Shown: piece after piece, positions 53,891-62,363 of the stretch
Numbering within the stretch: position 1 is the first letter of the stretch
Layout: each line of letters begins with the position of its first letter
Assembly: GCA_024235995.1 (NCBI GenBank)
Contig: JACKLI010000001.1
Coordinates: 2,914,001 to 2,978,000 of the forward strand
Length of the DNA: 64,000 nt
DNA from: Burkholderiaceae bacterium
Lineage (GTDB): Bacteria; Pseudomonadota; Gammaproteobacteria; Burkholderiales; Burkholderiaceae_C
Reading direction: 5' to 3'
Notes under the pieces: model-generated
Told to the model about the DNA's origin: nothing
The model's input: only the letters and a program-made list of their open reading frames with translations
Database searches by the model: none
Translations under genes and position numbers: made by a program

Positions 53891-54482
53891 CGTCGGCCGA
53901 ACGCAACAATTGCGCGGTTTCGAACAAGGGCAGGCCCATGATGCCGCTGTAGCTGCCGCTGATGTGCGCGATGAAGGCCGCCGCCCGCCCCTGCACCGCG
54001 TAGCCGCCGGCCTTGCCCTGCCATTCGCCGCTGGCGACGTAGGCGGCGATGTCGGCTTCGCCCAGCGGCGCAAAGCGCACGCGCGAAGCGCTGGCGGCCT
54101 GGCCGCGCCAGCTGCCGTGCTGCACCGCCACCGCCGTGATGACGCGGTGCGTCTGCCCCGACAGCACGCGCAGCATGGCGGCGGCCTCCCGCGCGTCCTG
54201 CGGCTTGCCCAGGATGCGCCGGCCCAGCGCCACCGTGGTGTCGGCGCACAGCACGGGCGCGCTGGCGCCGCCTTCGGCTTGCAGGCGCTGCACGGCGGCA
54301 TCGAGCTTGAGCGCCGTCACGCGGCGCACGTAGCGCGCCGGGGCCTCGCCGGGCAGCACCGCTTCCAGCGTCTCGGCCGCCTGCGCATCGCCCGGCAGCA
54401 GCAGGCGCCAGCGCACGCCCAGCTGGTCGAGCAGCTCGCGCCGGCGCGGGCTTTGGGAGGCCAGGTAGACAAAGTCAAGCAT
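53883..54482 (-). CDS. maf: Maf-family nucleotide pyrophosphatase
   Basis: A 199-residue Maf protein. The N-terminal LASQSPRRRELL motif binds phosphate, and ADTTVALGRRILGKP and HRVITAV are in place. Such proteins hydrolyse dTTP/UTP or modified nucleotides for house-cleaning. ATG 54482 starts MLDFVYLASQSPRR; the frame stays open further upstream without family similarity. It lies between rng and rlmH. Confidence 0.95.
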   Translation of the reverse strand: MLDFVYLASQSPRRRELLDQLGVRWRLLLPGDAQAAETLEAVLPGEAPARYVRRVTALKLDAAVQRLQAEGGASAPVLCADTTVALGRRILGKPQDAREAAAMLRVLSGQTHRVITAVAVQHGSWRGQAASASRVRFAPLGEADIAAYVASGEWQGKAGGYAVQGRAAAFIAHISGSYSGIMGLPLFETAQLLRSADVQ

Positions 54483-54505
54483 GGTCAAGTCTCGGCTGCC
54501 GCCCT

Positions 54506-54976
54506 TCATTCGCGGTGATACGGATGCCCCGCGTTGACCGACCAGGCGCGATACAGCTGCTCCACCAGCAGCACGCGCACCATGGCGTGCGGCAGGGTCA
54601 GGTCGGACAGGCGGATGCGCTCGTGCGCGGCCTGGCGCAGGGCGGGGTCCAGCCCGTCGGGGCCGCCGATCAGCAGGGCCACGTCCTGGCCCAGCGACTG
54701 CCAGTGCGTCAGGCGCTCGGCCAGGGCCGCGGTGCTGACCGCTGTGCCGCGCTCGTCCAGCACCACCACGTGCGCCGATTTGGGCAGCGCCACCTCGATG
54801 CGCTGGCGCTCGGCGGCCATGGCCTGCGCGGCGGTCTTGCCGCCGGCGCGCGGCTCGGTCTTGATGGCCTTCAGCTCCACCTTCAGCTCGGGCGGAAAGC
54901 GCTTGGCGTAGTCGTCCCAGGCCGCGCCGGCCCACGCCGGCACCCGCAGGCCGACGGCGACCACGCACAGCTTCAT
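54506..54976 (-). CDS. rlmH: 23S rRNA (pseudouridine1915-N3)-methyltransferase
   Basis: A 156-residue SPOUT methyltransferase RlmH. The N-terminus is MKLCVVAVG, the SAM-binding knot has LLIGGPDGLDPALRQAA, and the C-terminal end LSDLTLPHAMVRVLLVEQLYRAWSVNAGHPYHRE is diagnostic. Its ATG overlaps the end of the nadD-rsfS frame by 4 nt (ATGA). Confidence 0.97.
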   Translation of the reverse strand: MKLCVVAVGLRVPAWAGAAWDDYAKRFPPELKVELKAIKTEPRAGGKTAAQAMAAERQRIEVALPKSAHVVVLDERGTAVSTAALAERLTHWQSLGQDVALLIGGPDGLDPALRQAAHERIRLSDLTLPHAMVRVLLVEQLYRAWSVNAGHPYHRE

Positions 54977-56301
54977 CGCGCCGGGCGTGCGGGGGTTTTG
55001 CGGGCGGGCGCGGCCTTGCGCGCGGGGCTGGTCTTGGCGGCCGTCTTGGCCACGGGCTTGCCCACCACCAGCATCTTCTTGGCCACCGGCACCTTGGCCA
55101 TGGGCTTGCGGGCGCTGGTCTTGCGCGCCGCACCCGCCGTGCCTGCGGCCTTCTTGGCGGCGGGCTTGCGCGGCGCGGCAGCTTTGGCACCACCCGCCTT
55201 GGCGGGCGCCTTTTTGGCGGCAGCGGGCTTGGCGCTGGCCACAGGCTTGGCTGGCGCCGGTTTGGCAGCCGCTTTTTTGGCCGCCTTGGCCACGGCGGGG
55301 GCTGCCGAGCGCAGGCGCACCGGTTTTTCGCCCCAGATTTCTTCCAGGTTGTAGTACTGGCGAATCATGGGCTGCATCACGTGCGCCACGGCGGCGCCGC
55401 AGTCGACGATGATCCATTCGCCGTTGTCCTCGCCCTCCACGCGCGGCTTGGCAAAGCCGGCTTCGCGCACCTTGTCGCGCACGCTGGCGGCCAGCGCCTT
55501 GGTCTGGCGGTTGGAGGTGCCGCTGGCCACGATCACGCGCTCGAACAGCGGCGACAGATGCTCGGTGTTGAACACCCGGATGTCCTGGCCCTTGACGTCC
55601 TCCAGGCCATCGACGATGGCGCGCTGCAGTTTCTGCACGTCTTTCTTGGCGGCGGTTTCGCTCATTGAGTGACTTGAGTAGAGATGATGGTCGGCAATAT
55701 ACCGCGCCACCGCGGCGGGCACCAGACGGGCGATGCCGCGCCCGGCGGCCACGCGGGCACGGATGTCGGTGGAGCTGTGCGGCAGCGCCGGCAGCCGCAG
55801 GTGCCGCACGCCGCGCGCACCGGCCAGCGGCAGGCCCGGCAGCGCATGTTCGGCATCGAACGGGGCGCTGGCCCCCGCTGCATCTGCCCGACAAGCTATC
55901 GCAACGGTAGCAATCGAGACGATGTCCTGCGCCTGGCGCCAGCGCGCGAAGGCATCGGCCTGGTCGCTGCCGATGATCAGAAACAGCTCGGCTTGCGGGT
56001 GCTGCGCACGCAATTGGCCCAGCGTGTCGATGGTGTAGGTGGGCCCAAGGCGCCGCAGCTCGCGGTCGTCGACCCGCACCCTCGGCCAGCCGGCAAAGGC
56101 CAGCCGGCACAGCGCCAGGCGGTCGCGCGCGGGCGACAGCGGGCGCGACTTGTGCCAGGCGTCGCCGGTGGGAATCACGTGCAGCACGTCCAGTGCCAGC
56201 TGGTCGATGGCCGCGCGCGCCACCGCCAGGTGCGCCGTATGCGGCGGATCGAAGGCGCCGCCGTAGACGCCGATGCGCTGGGGCGCGGGATTCAGACCCA
56301 C
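54973..56301 (-). CDS. nadD-rsfS: NadD-RsfS in-frame fusion with histone-H1-like tail
   Basis: A 442-residue frame without internal stop. Residues about 1-205 are nicotinate-nucleotide adenylyltransferase (NaMN to NaAD): GVYGGAFDPPHTAHL, IPTGDAWHKSRPLSPA, IIGSDQADAFARWR, SSTDIRARVAAG. Residues about 213-325 are ribosome silencing factor RsfS (LQRAIVDGLEDVKGQDI, SGTSNRQTKALAASV, DNGEWIIVDCGAAVAHVMQP). A Lys/Ala/Pro-rich tail of about 110 residues follows, resembling bacterial histone-H1-like proteins. An internal ATG at 55665 could start RsfS alone, but no clear Shine-Dalgarno precedes it. Start is GTG 56301, overlapping hemF's end. Confidence 0.88.
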   Translation of the reverse strand: MGLNPAPQRIGVYGGAFDPPHTAHLAVARAAIDQLALDVLHVIPTGDAWHKSRPLSPARDRLALCRLAFAGWPRVRVDDRELRRLGPTYTIDTLGQLRAQHPQAELFLIIGSDQADAFARWRQAQDIVSIATVAIACRADAAGASAPFDAEHALPGLPLAGARGVRHLRLPALPHSSTDIRARVAAGRGIARLVPAAVARYIADHHLYSSHSMSETAAKKDVQKLQRAIVDGLEDVKGQDIRVFNTEHLSPLFERVIVASGTSNRQTKALAASVRDKVREAGFAKPRVEGEDNGEWIIVDCGAAVAHVMQPMIRQYYNLEEIWGEKPVRLRSAAPAVAKAAKKAAAKPAPAKPVASAKPAAAKKAPAKAGGAKAAAPRKPAAKKAAGTAGAARKTSARKPMAKVPVAKKMLVVGKPVAKTAAKTSPARKAAPARKTPARPAR

Positions 56302-57209
56302 GCGCGCGGCACCAGGAAGTGCTCGGTCAGCCGCGCCTCGGGCGTGCCGGGCTCGGGTGTGCGTTGGTAGGCCCACGCCACCAGCGGCGGCATGGACAGC
56401 AGGATCGACTCGGTGCGCCCGCCCGACTGCAGGCCGAAGTGCGTGCCGCGGTCCCACACCAGGTTGAACTCGACGTAGCGCCCGCGCCGATGCAGCTGAT
56501 GCTGGCGCTCGCGCTCGCTCCAGGGCGTGGCGCGGCGGCGCTCGACGATGGGCAGGTAGGCGTTCAAAAAAGCATCGCCCACCGCCCGCATCAGCGCAAA
56601 GCCGTGCTCGGGCCCGCCCTCGGCGAAGTCGTCGTAGAAGATGCCGCCGATGCCGCGCGCCTCGCCGCGATGCTTGTTGAAAAAATACTCGTCGCACCAG
56701 GGCTTGAAGCGGCCGTACAGGTCGCCGCCCAGCGGCGCCAGCGCGTCGCGGCAGGTGGCGTGGAAGTGCCGGCAGTCCTCGTCGAAGCCGTAGTAAGGCG
56801 TCAGGTCCATGCCGCCGCCGAACCAGCGCACGGGCTCGCTGCCCGGCTGGCCGGCCGAGATCATGCGCACGTTCATGTGCACGGTGGGCACATAGGGACT
56901 CCGCGGGTGGAACACCAGCGACACGCCCATGGCCTCGAAGGGCGCGCCGGCCAGCTCGGGCCGGTGCTGCGTGGCCGAGGGCGGCAGGCGCGGCCCGCGC
57001 ACATCCGAGAAGCCGCAGCCCGCGCGCTCGAACACCGCGCCGCCTTCCATGATGCGGGTGATGCCCTCGCCCTGCAGCGTATCGCCGGGCGCTTTTTGCC
57101 AGGCGTCGCGCACGGCCTGGGCCTGGCCGTCCACGCCTTCGATGGCGTCGATGATGCGGGCCTGCAGGCCGATGAGGTAATGGCGGACCTGGGTGTTGAA
57201 GTCGGTCAT
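56292..57209 (-). CDS. hemF: oxygen-dependent coproporphyrinogen III oxidase
   Basis: A 305-residue HemF that makes protoporphyrinogen IX from coproporphyrinogen III with O2. Motifs: GGVMDLTPYYGFDEDCRHFH-like (here GGGMDLTPYYGFDEDCRHFH), the HRGEARGIGGIFYDDF segment, RRGRYVEFNLVWDRGT and the C-terminal SMPPLVAWAY. Minus strand, between purD and nadD. Confidence 0.97.
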   Translation of the reverse strand: MTDFNTQVRHYLIGLQARIIDAIEGVDGQAQAVRDAWQKAPGDTLQGEGITRIMEGGAVFERAGCGFSDVRGPRLPPSATQHRPELAGAPFEAMGVSLVFHPRSPYVPTVHMNVRMISAGQPGSEPVRWFGGGMDLTPYYGFDEDCRHFHATCRDALAPLGGDLYGRFKPWCDEYFFNKHRGEARGIGGIFYDDFAEGGPEHGFALMRAVGDAFLNAYLPIVERRRATPWSERERQHQLHRRGRYVEFNLVWDRGTHFGLQSGGRTESILLSMPPLVAWAYQRTPEPGTPEARLTEHFLVPRAWV

Positions 57210-57251
57210 GTCAGCGTGTGTGCGGTTGGGCGAGGGCGCATGCAGCGTGGC

Positions 57252-58529
57252 TCACACCACCGCCCGATGCCCGATGTCGCGCCGGTACTGCGCCCCATCG
57301 AAGTGAATCTGGCGCGCCACGTCGTAGGCGCGCACCTGCGCCTGCTTGACGGAGTCGGCCAGCACGGTGACGCACAGCACGCGCCCGCCTGCCGTCTTGA
57401 CCTGGTCGCCGTCCAGCACGGTGCCGGCGTGAAACACCATGGCGTCGTCCTGCACGGCGGGCAGGTCGACGATCACGTCGCCCTTGCGCGGCGCCTGCGG
57501 GTAGCCGTGCGCGGCCATCACCACGCCCAGGGCCACGCGCCGGTCCCACTGCAGCTGCACCGTGTCCAGCTTGCCGGCGGTGGCGGCCAGCAGCACCTCC
57601 AGCAGGTCGGACTTCAGGCGCATCAGGATGGGCTGGGTCTCGGGGTCGCCCATGCGGGTGTTGAACTCCAGCGTCCTGGGGTGGCCCTGCGCGTCGATCA
57701 TCAGGCCGGCGTACAGGAAACCGGTGAAGGGCACGCCGTCCTGCTCCATGCCGCGCACGGTGGGCAGGATGATCTCGCGCATCGCGCGCGCATGGATGTC
57801 GGGCGTGACCACCGGCGCGGGCGAGTACGCACCCATGCCGCCGGTGTTGGGGCCGGCGTCGCCGTCCAGCAGGCGCTTGTGGTCCTGGCTGGTGGCCAGC
57901 GGCAGCACGTTCTTGCCGTCGCACAGCACGATGAAGCTGGCTTCCTCGCCGTGCAGGAACTCCTCGATCACGACGCGCGCGCCGCCTTCGTTGTGCGCCA
58001 CGCCCAGCTGGTTACCGCCCAGCATGTCGTCGATGGCGGCATGCGCCTCGGCCACGGTTTGCGCCACCACCACGCCCTTGCCGGCGGCCAGGCCGTCGGC
58101 CTTGACGACGATGGGCGCGCCCAGCCGGTCGACGTAGGCGCGCGCCGCCGCGGCGTCGGTGAAGGTATCGTACGCCGCGGTGGGAATGCCGTGGCGCTGC
58201 ATGAAGGCCTTGCTGAAGGCCTTGGAGCTTTCCAGCTGCGCGGCCGCCCGGCTGGGGCCGAAGATGCGCAGGCCGTGCTGGCGAAAGTCGTCCACCACGC
58301 CCGCGGCCAGCGGCTGCTCGGGGCCGACCACCGTGAGCGCGATCTTCTCGGCCAGCGCCCAGTCGCGCAGCGCCGCCACGTCGGTGAGGGGCACGTTCTT
58401 CAGGTTGGCGTCGCGCGCCGTGCCGCCGTTGCCGGGCGCCACGAACACCTGCTGCACCCGGGGCGACTGCGCCAGCTTCCAGGCCAGCGCGTGCTCGCGG
58501 CCGCCGCCGCCGATGACAAGGACTTTCAT
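57252..58529 (-). CDS. purD: phosphoribosylamine-glycine ligase
   Basis: A 425-residue ATP-grasp enzyme of purine synthesis. It starts MKVLVIGGGGREHALAWKLA. The ATP-grasp core includes KADGLAAGKGVVVAQT, EEFLHGEEASF and the metal-binding LEFNTRMGDPETQ. It makes GAR from phosphoribosylamine, glycine and ATP. The gap from yebC is 7 nt and from hemF 42 nt. Confidence 0.97.
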   Translation of the reverse strand: MKVLVIGGGGREHALAWKLAQSPRVQQVFVAPGNGGTARDANLKNVPLTDVAALRDWALAEKIALTVVGPEQPLAAGVVDDFRQHGLRIFGPSRAAAQLESSKAFSKAFMQRHGIPTAAYDTFTDAAAARAYVDRLGAPIVVKADGLAAGKGVVVAQTVAEAHAAIDDMLGGNQLGVAHNEGGARVVIEEFLHGEEASFIVLCDGKNVLPLATSQDHKRLLDGDAGPNTGGMGAYSPAPVVTPDIHARAMREIILPTVRGMEQDGVPFTGFLYAGLMIDAQGHPRTLEFNTRMGDPETQPILMRLKSDLLEVLLAATAGKLDTVQLQWDRRVALGVVMAAHGYPQAPRKGDVIVDLPAVQDDAMVFHAGTVLDGDQVKTAGGRVLCVTVLADSVKQAQVRAYDVARQIHFDGAQYRRDIGHRAVV

Positions 58530-58536
58530 GCTGCCG

Positions 58537-59268
58537 TCACTCGCCCAGGTCGACGTTGGCGTTGTGATAGACGTTCTGCACGTCGTCCAGGTCTTCCAGC
58601 ACGTCCAGCAGCTTTTGCATCTTCTGCGCGTCCTCGCCCGCCAGGTCGATGCTGCTGTCGGCGCGCAGCGTCACCTCGGCCACCTCAGGCGCCAGGCCCG
58701 CGGCCGCCAGCGCGTCGCGCACGGCCTCGAAGGCGCCCGGCGCGGTCAGCACCTCGATGGCGCCGTCCTCGTCGGTGATGACGTCGTCGGCGCCGGCCTC
58801 CAGCGCCACCTCCATCACCTGGTCCTCGCTCACGCCGGGGGCGAACACGATCTGCCCCACGTTCTTGAACTGGAACGACACCGAGCCCTCGGTGCCCATG
58901 TTGCCGCCGTACTTGCTGAAGGCGTGGCGCACGTCGGCCACGGTGCGCACGCGGTTGTCGGTCATGGTGTCGACGATGATCGCCGCGCCGCCGATGCCGT
59001 AGCCCTCGTAGCGGATCTCCTCGTAGCTCACGCCCTCGAGGTTGCCGGTGGCCTTGTCGATGTTGCGCTTGATGGTGTCGGCCGGCATGTTGGCGGCCTT
59101 GGCCTTGTCGATGGCCAGGCGCAGGCGCGGGTTGGCCGTGGGGTCGCCCCCGCCGGTGCGCGCGGCCACCATGATCTCGCGCACCACGCGCGTCCAGATG
59201 CGCTGGCGCTTCTCGTCCTGGCGCCCCTTGCGGTGCTGGATGTTTGCCCATTTGCTGTGGCCGGCCAT
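58537..59268 (-). CDS. YebC/PmpR-family transcriptional regulator
   Basis: A 243-residue protein starting MAGHSKWANIQHRKGRQDEKR, with the family's RAIDKAKAANMPADTIKRNIDKATG-like segment and acidic C-terminal domains. Members are DNA-binding regulators or ribosome-associated factors (recent work on TACO1/YebC). The Met at 59268 is the family start. It is divergent from the HerA-type ATPase. Confidence 0.95.
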   Translation of the reverse strand: MAGHSKWANIQHRKGRQDEKRQRIWTRVVREIMVAARTGGGDPTANPRLRLAIDKAKAANMPADTIKRNIDKATGNLEGVSYEEIRYEGYGIGGAAIIVDTMTDNRVRTVADVRHAFSKYGGNMGTEGSVSFQFKNVGQIVFAPGVSEDQVMEVALEAGADDVITDEDGAIEVLTAPGAFEAVRDALAAAGLAPEVAEVTLRADSSIDLAGEDAQKMQKLLDVLEDLDDVQNVYHNANVDLGE

Positions 59269-59337
59269 GACGCTCTCACCTTCTTCAAAAAAGTCGCTTG
59301 ATAATCGGGCGATTTTACTTTTCAAAGGCAAGTGCCC

Positions 59338-60855
59338 ATGGCCGATCCCATCCTCATGGCCCAGAACGGCGATCTCCAGGCCTTCCTGCTGCCCGGCCTG
59401 GCCAACCGCCACGGCCTGGTCACCGGCGCCACCGGCACCGGCAAGACCGTCACGCTGCAGAAAATGGCCGAGTCGTTCTCGGCCATCGGCGTGCCGGTGT
59501 TCATGGCCGACGTCAAGGGCGACCTGACGGGCATCAGCCAGGCCGGCCGCATCGAGGGCAAGATCGCCCAGGTGCTGAAGGAGCGCGGGCTGGAGCCGCC
59601 GCCGCCCACCCAGTGCCCCACCACGCTGTGGGACGTGTTCGGCGAGCAGGGCCACCCGGTGCGCGCCACCATCAGCGACATGGGGCCGCTGCTGCTGGCG
59701 CGCATGCTGGATTTGAACGACACGCAGGCCGGCGTGCTGAACCTGGTGTTCAAGATCGCCGACGACCAGGGCCTGCTGCTGCTCGACCTGAAGGACCTGC
59801 GCGCCATGCTGGCGCACGTGGGCGACAACGCCAAGGATTTCACCACCCAGTACGGCAACGTCAGCACCGCCAGCGTGGGCGCCATCCAGCGCGGCCTGCT
59901 GACGCTGGAGAGCCAGGGCGGCGACAGGTTCTTCGGCGAGCCCATGCTCAACCTGGAGGACATGATGCAGACCGTCGGCGGCAAGGGCGTCGTCAACATC
60001 CTGGCCGCCGACAAGCTGCTGACCGCGCCGCGCCTGTACGCCAGCTTCCTGCTGTGGCTGCTGTCCGACCTGTACGAGCGCCTGCCCGAGATCGGCGACC
60101 CCGAAAAGCCCAAATTCGTGTTCTTCTTCGACGAGGCGCACCTGCTGTTCAACGACGCGCCCAAGGTGCTGCTCGAGCGCATCGAGCTGGTGGTGCGCCT
60201 GGTGCGCAGCAAGGGCGTGGGCGTGTACTTCGTGACGCAAAACCCGATCGACGTGCCCGACACCGTGCTGGCGCAGCTGGGCAACCGCGTGCAGCACGCC
60301 CTGCGCGCCTTCACCGCGCGCGACCAGAAGGCCGTCAAGGCCACGGCCGAGACCATGCGCGGCAACCCCAAGCTGAACGTCGAGGCCGCCATCACCGAGC
60401 TGGCCACCGGCGAGGCGCTCGTCAGCCTGCTCGACGCCAAGGGCCGCCCCGGCGTGACCGAGCGCTTGTTCGTCATCCCGCCCGGCAGCCGCATCGGCCC
60501 CATCACCGACGACGAGCGCAAGGCGCTGATGGCCGGCTCGCTGGTGGCAGGCACCTACGAGCAGGCGGTGGACCGCGAGTCGGCCTACGAGAAGCTGGCC
60601 CAGCGCACGGGCGCGGGCGCAGCCCCCGGTGGCGGCAACGGCAGCGGCGCGCCCGCGGCCGGCGGCGCGGCCGACGGCGGCCTGCTGGGCAGCGTGGGCA
60701 CGGTGGTCAAGGAAGCCCTGTTCGGCCGCACCGGCCCGCGCGGCGGCCAGTACGACGGCATGGTGCAGACCGTGGTCAAGGGCGAGATGCGCCGTATGGG
60801 CCGCGAATTTCTGCGCGGTGCGCTGGGCAGCCTGCTGGGCGGGCGCAAGCGCTGA
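59338..60855 (+). CDS. HerA/YjgR-family ATPase (DUF853)
   Basis: A 505-residue ATPase. Walker A is GATGTGKTV (about residues 29-37), Walker B is KFVFFFDEAHLL, and GQKAVKATAETMR- and ELATGEALVSLLD-like segments are typical of DUF853/YjgR. The C-terminal 80 residues include a Gly/Ala-rich linker and a short conserved GRTGPRGGQYDGMVQTV motif. HerA-type enzymes translocate DNA in repair and defence; the YjgR subgroup is uncharacterised. Confidence 0.9.
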   Translation: MADPILMAQNGDLQAFLLPGLANRHGLVTGATGTGKTVTLQKMAESFSAIGVPVFMADVKGDLTGISQAGRIEGKIAQVLKERGLEPPPPTQCPTTLWDVFGEQGHPVRATISDMGPLLLARMLDLNDTQAGVLNLVFKIADDQGLLLLDLKDLRAMLAHVGDNAKDFTTQYGNVSTASVGAIQRGLLTLESQGGDRFFGEPMLNLEDMMQTVGGKGVVNILAADKLLTAPRLYASFLLWLLSDLYERLPEIGDPEKPKFVFFFDEAHLLFNDAPKVLLERIELVVRLVRSKGVGVYFVTQNPIDVPDTVLAQLGNRVQHALRAFTARDQKAVKATAETMRGNPKLNVEAAITELATGEALVSLLDAKGRPGVTERLFVIPPGSRIGPITDDERKALMAGSLVAGTYEQAVDRESAYEKLAQRTGAGAAPGGGNGSGAPAAGGAADGGLLGSVGTVVKEALFGRTGPRGGQYDGMVQTVVKGEMRRMGREFLRGALGSLLGGRKR

Positions 60856-60920
60856 ATCAAAGCAAAATCGGGCCGCAGCCGGCGCCGGACAAGCGCAGTG
60901 AGCTATATTTTCGATAGTTC
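60853..60920 (+). repeat. dispersed short repeat downstream of HerA-type gene
   Basis: The stretch overlapping the stop codon reads TGAATCAAAGCAAAATCGGG, then GCAGCCGGCGCCGGACAAGCGCAGTGAGCTAT and TTTCGATAG. It shows the GGGC-GCAGC, CAAGCGCAG and AGCTAT blocks of the family. Confidence 0.6.
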
Positions 60921-60955
60921 TTGACGCAAGCCTGCGGCGTGTTGCGTGCTCGCCG

Positions 60956-61597
60956 TCACCAGCGCAGCACGCGCGGCCCCAGCCAGGCGCCCGCCGCCAC
61001 CGGCAGCGCCATGCCCAGCACGTACCACACCGCCAGAAAGGGCGCGCCGAACTCGGGGCAGTGCAAGGCATAGACGGCCGCGCCGGCACCACCGGCCAGC
61101 GCCCCGGCGGCCGCGCCCGCCAACCGCAGCCGGGTCGGCGCCAGTTCGCGCAAGGCGCGCAGGCTGCCCACCAGCACCGGCAGCCCGATCAGGCCGATGC
61201 TGAAGGGACAACTGAGCCAGGTCTGCCCCCACAGCAAGGCCGCGCGCTCCGGCGCCGGGGTGGCCTGCCATTGCGCCACCGCCGCGATCCACACCAGCGC
61301 CACGGCCAGCGCAATGCCCCACCCTGCGCGGCCCGGGCCCATGCCGGGGCGCGCCAGGCGGGCCGCCAGCCGCGCCGCGCTCAGCGCCACCACCACCGGC
61401 ATGCCCAGCTTGAACCAGAACATGGGCGTGCCCAGCAACTGCGGCAAGGCCGGATTCGTCCCATAGCCGGCCAGCATGATCAGCAAGGCCCCCAGCAGCC
61501 CCAGCCCCACCGCGCGCGCCAGCGCTGCGCCCGCCGGGGCCTGCCGCTCGGCGGCGGGCTGCGTGGCCAGCAGCTTGATCAGATCGTCGGTTTTCAT
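60956..61597 (-). CDS. nrsF: anti-sigma factor NrsF (DUF1109) family
   Basis: A 213-residue inner-membrane protein. A short N-terminal cytoplasmic segment MKTDDLIKLLATQPAAERQ leads to six hydrophobic helices with WQATPAPERAALLWGQTWLSCPFSIGLIGLPVL and a conserved CP motif. The family are anti-sigma factors for SigF-type ECF sigmas that sense metals or oxidants. Its ATG overlaps the sigma-factor stop by 4 nt (ATGA). Cys residues in the membrane segment could be the sensor. Confidence 0.87.
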   Translation of the reverse strand: MKTDDLIKLLATQPAAERQAPAGAALARAVGLGLLGALLIMLAGYGTNPALPQLLGTPMFWFKLGMPVVVALSAARLAARLARPGMGPGRAGWGIALAVALVWIAAVAQWQATPAPERAALLWGQTWLSCPFSIGLIGLPVLVGSLRALRELAPTRLRLAGAAAGALAGGAGAAVYALHCPEFGAPFLAVWYVLGMALPVAAGAWLGPRVLRW

Positions 61598-62163
61598 GCC
61601 TGGCCCTCCAGGCGCTGGTTGGCGCCAAAGCGCGCCGCCAGCGCCTTCAATCCCCGGTGGATGCCCACCTTCACCGCCGACTCGGACTGGCCCGTCAGGC
61701 GCGCCGCCTCGGCCACCGACAGGCCCTCGAGCTTGACGCACTCGATCGAGCGGCGCTGCTTGTCGGGCAGGCTTTGCAGCATGCCCAGCACGTCGCGGCG
61801 GGCATCCAGCGCGTCGTGCTCGCTGGCGCTGAACAGGGCCATCTCCTCATCCAGCGGATCGTGCAGGGCCTCGCGCACGCCGCGCGCACGCAGCAGGTCG
61901 ATCAGCTTGTAGCGCGCGATGGCGTGCACCCAGGGCGTGAACGGCTGGTCGGCCTGATAGGTATGGCGTTTGTTGTGCATGGCCAATAGACATTCCTGCA
62001 CCAGATCCTCCACGTCGTCGGGCCAGCCGAACAGGCGCCGCCCCAGATAGGCGCGCAGGTGGGCGGCCAGCTTCTGCAGGCAGCGCCGGTAGGCCGCCTC
62101 GTCGCCCGCCAGGCCGGCCAGCATCAGCGCACGCAGTTCGGTTTCGGTGTCGGAGACGGGCAT
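61594..62163 (-). CDS. sigF: ECF RNA polymerase sigma factor (SigF/NrsF-associated group)
   Basis: A 189-residue ECF sigma. Sigma-2 (about 20-90) has DVEDLVQECLLAMHNKRHTY and TPWVHAIARYKLIDLLR. Sigma-4 (about 125-180) has LPDKQRRSIECVKLEGLSVAEAARLTGQSESAVKVGIHRGL. The Met at 62163 gives a normal N-terminus; a frame extension to 62205 lies in the promoter region. A GTAACC-N16-CGAA box (62187-62212, minus strand) precedes it and is probably its own promoter. It is coupled to the NrsF anti-sigma gene. Confidence 0.92.
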   Translation of the reverse strand: MPVSDTETELRALMLAGLAGDEAAYRRCLQKLAAHLRAYLGRRLFGWPDDVEDLVQECLLAMHNKRHTYQADQPFTPWVHAIARYKLIDLLRARGVREALHDPLDEEMALFSASEHDALDARRDVLGMLQSLPDKQRRSIECVKLEGLSVAEAARLTGQSESAVKVGIHRGLKALAARFGANQRLEGQA

Positions 62164-62186
62164 TGGATGAGTGGCGCAACGCTGAG

Positions 62187-62212
62187 TTCGTCCCAGCCCA
62201 GGCAAAGGTTAC
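62187..62212 (-). promoter_or_regulatory. GTAACC-N16-CGAA promoter of sigF operon
   Basis: On the minus strand, GTAACC (62207-62212) and CGAA (62187-62190) are separated by exactly 16 nt, ending 24 nt upstream of the sigma-factor start. The same box with identical spacing occurs on the plus strand before bufA. I recall this as the SigF consensus in Caulobacter. Expected outcome is autoregulation. Confidence 0.8.
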
Positions 62213-62265
62213 GCCCGGATCGCGGCGGCCAATAAAAAAATTTTTGCTCCATTTGAACATCTGGC

Positions 62266-62291
62266 GTAACCGGCGAGCTCAGGCATTCGAA
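62266..62291 (+). promoter_or_regulatory. GTAACC-N16-CGAA promoter of bufABC operon
   Basis: GTAACC (62266-62271) and CGAA (62288-62291) with a 16-nt spacer lie 72 nt before bufA. Both boxes and the spacer length are identical to the site on the opposite strand. The leader ends in an AAGGAGATTTTTC Shine-Dalgarno. Confidence 0.82.
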
Positions 62292-62363
62292 TGGAGTGGT
62301 GACCGCCATCGTGGTCGATCTTTCAACCCGCCGATCGTATCGGTTCCTTCAAGGAGATTTTTC

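Noticed and set aside
55888..55916. AGCTATCGCAACGGTAGC in nadD as another dispersed-repeat copy
   Set aside because: Only the AGCTATC end matches; too short to claim.
62235..62256. A/T-run between the two ECF promoters as a separate sigma-70 promoter
   Set aside because: It is A/T-rich but lacks paired -35 and -10 boxes at a normal spacing; more likely a bendable spacer.
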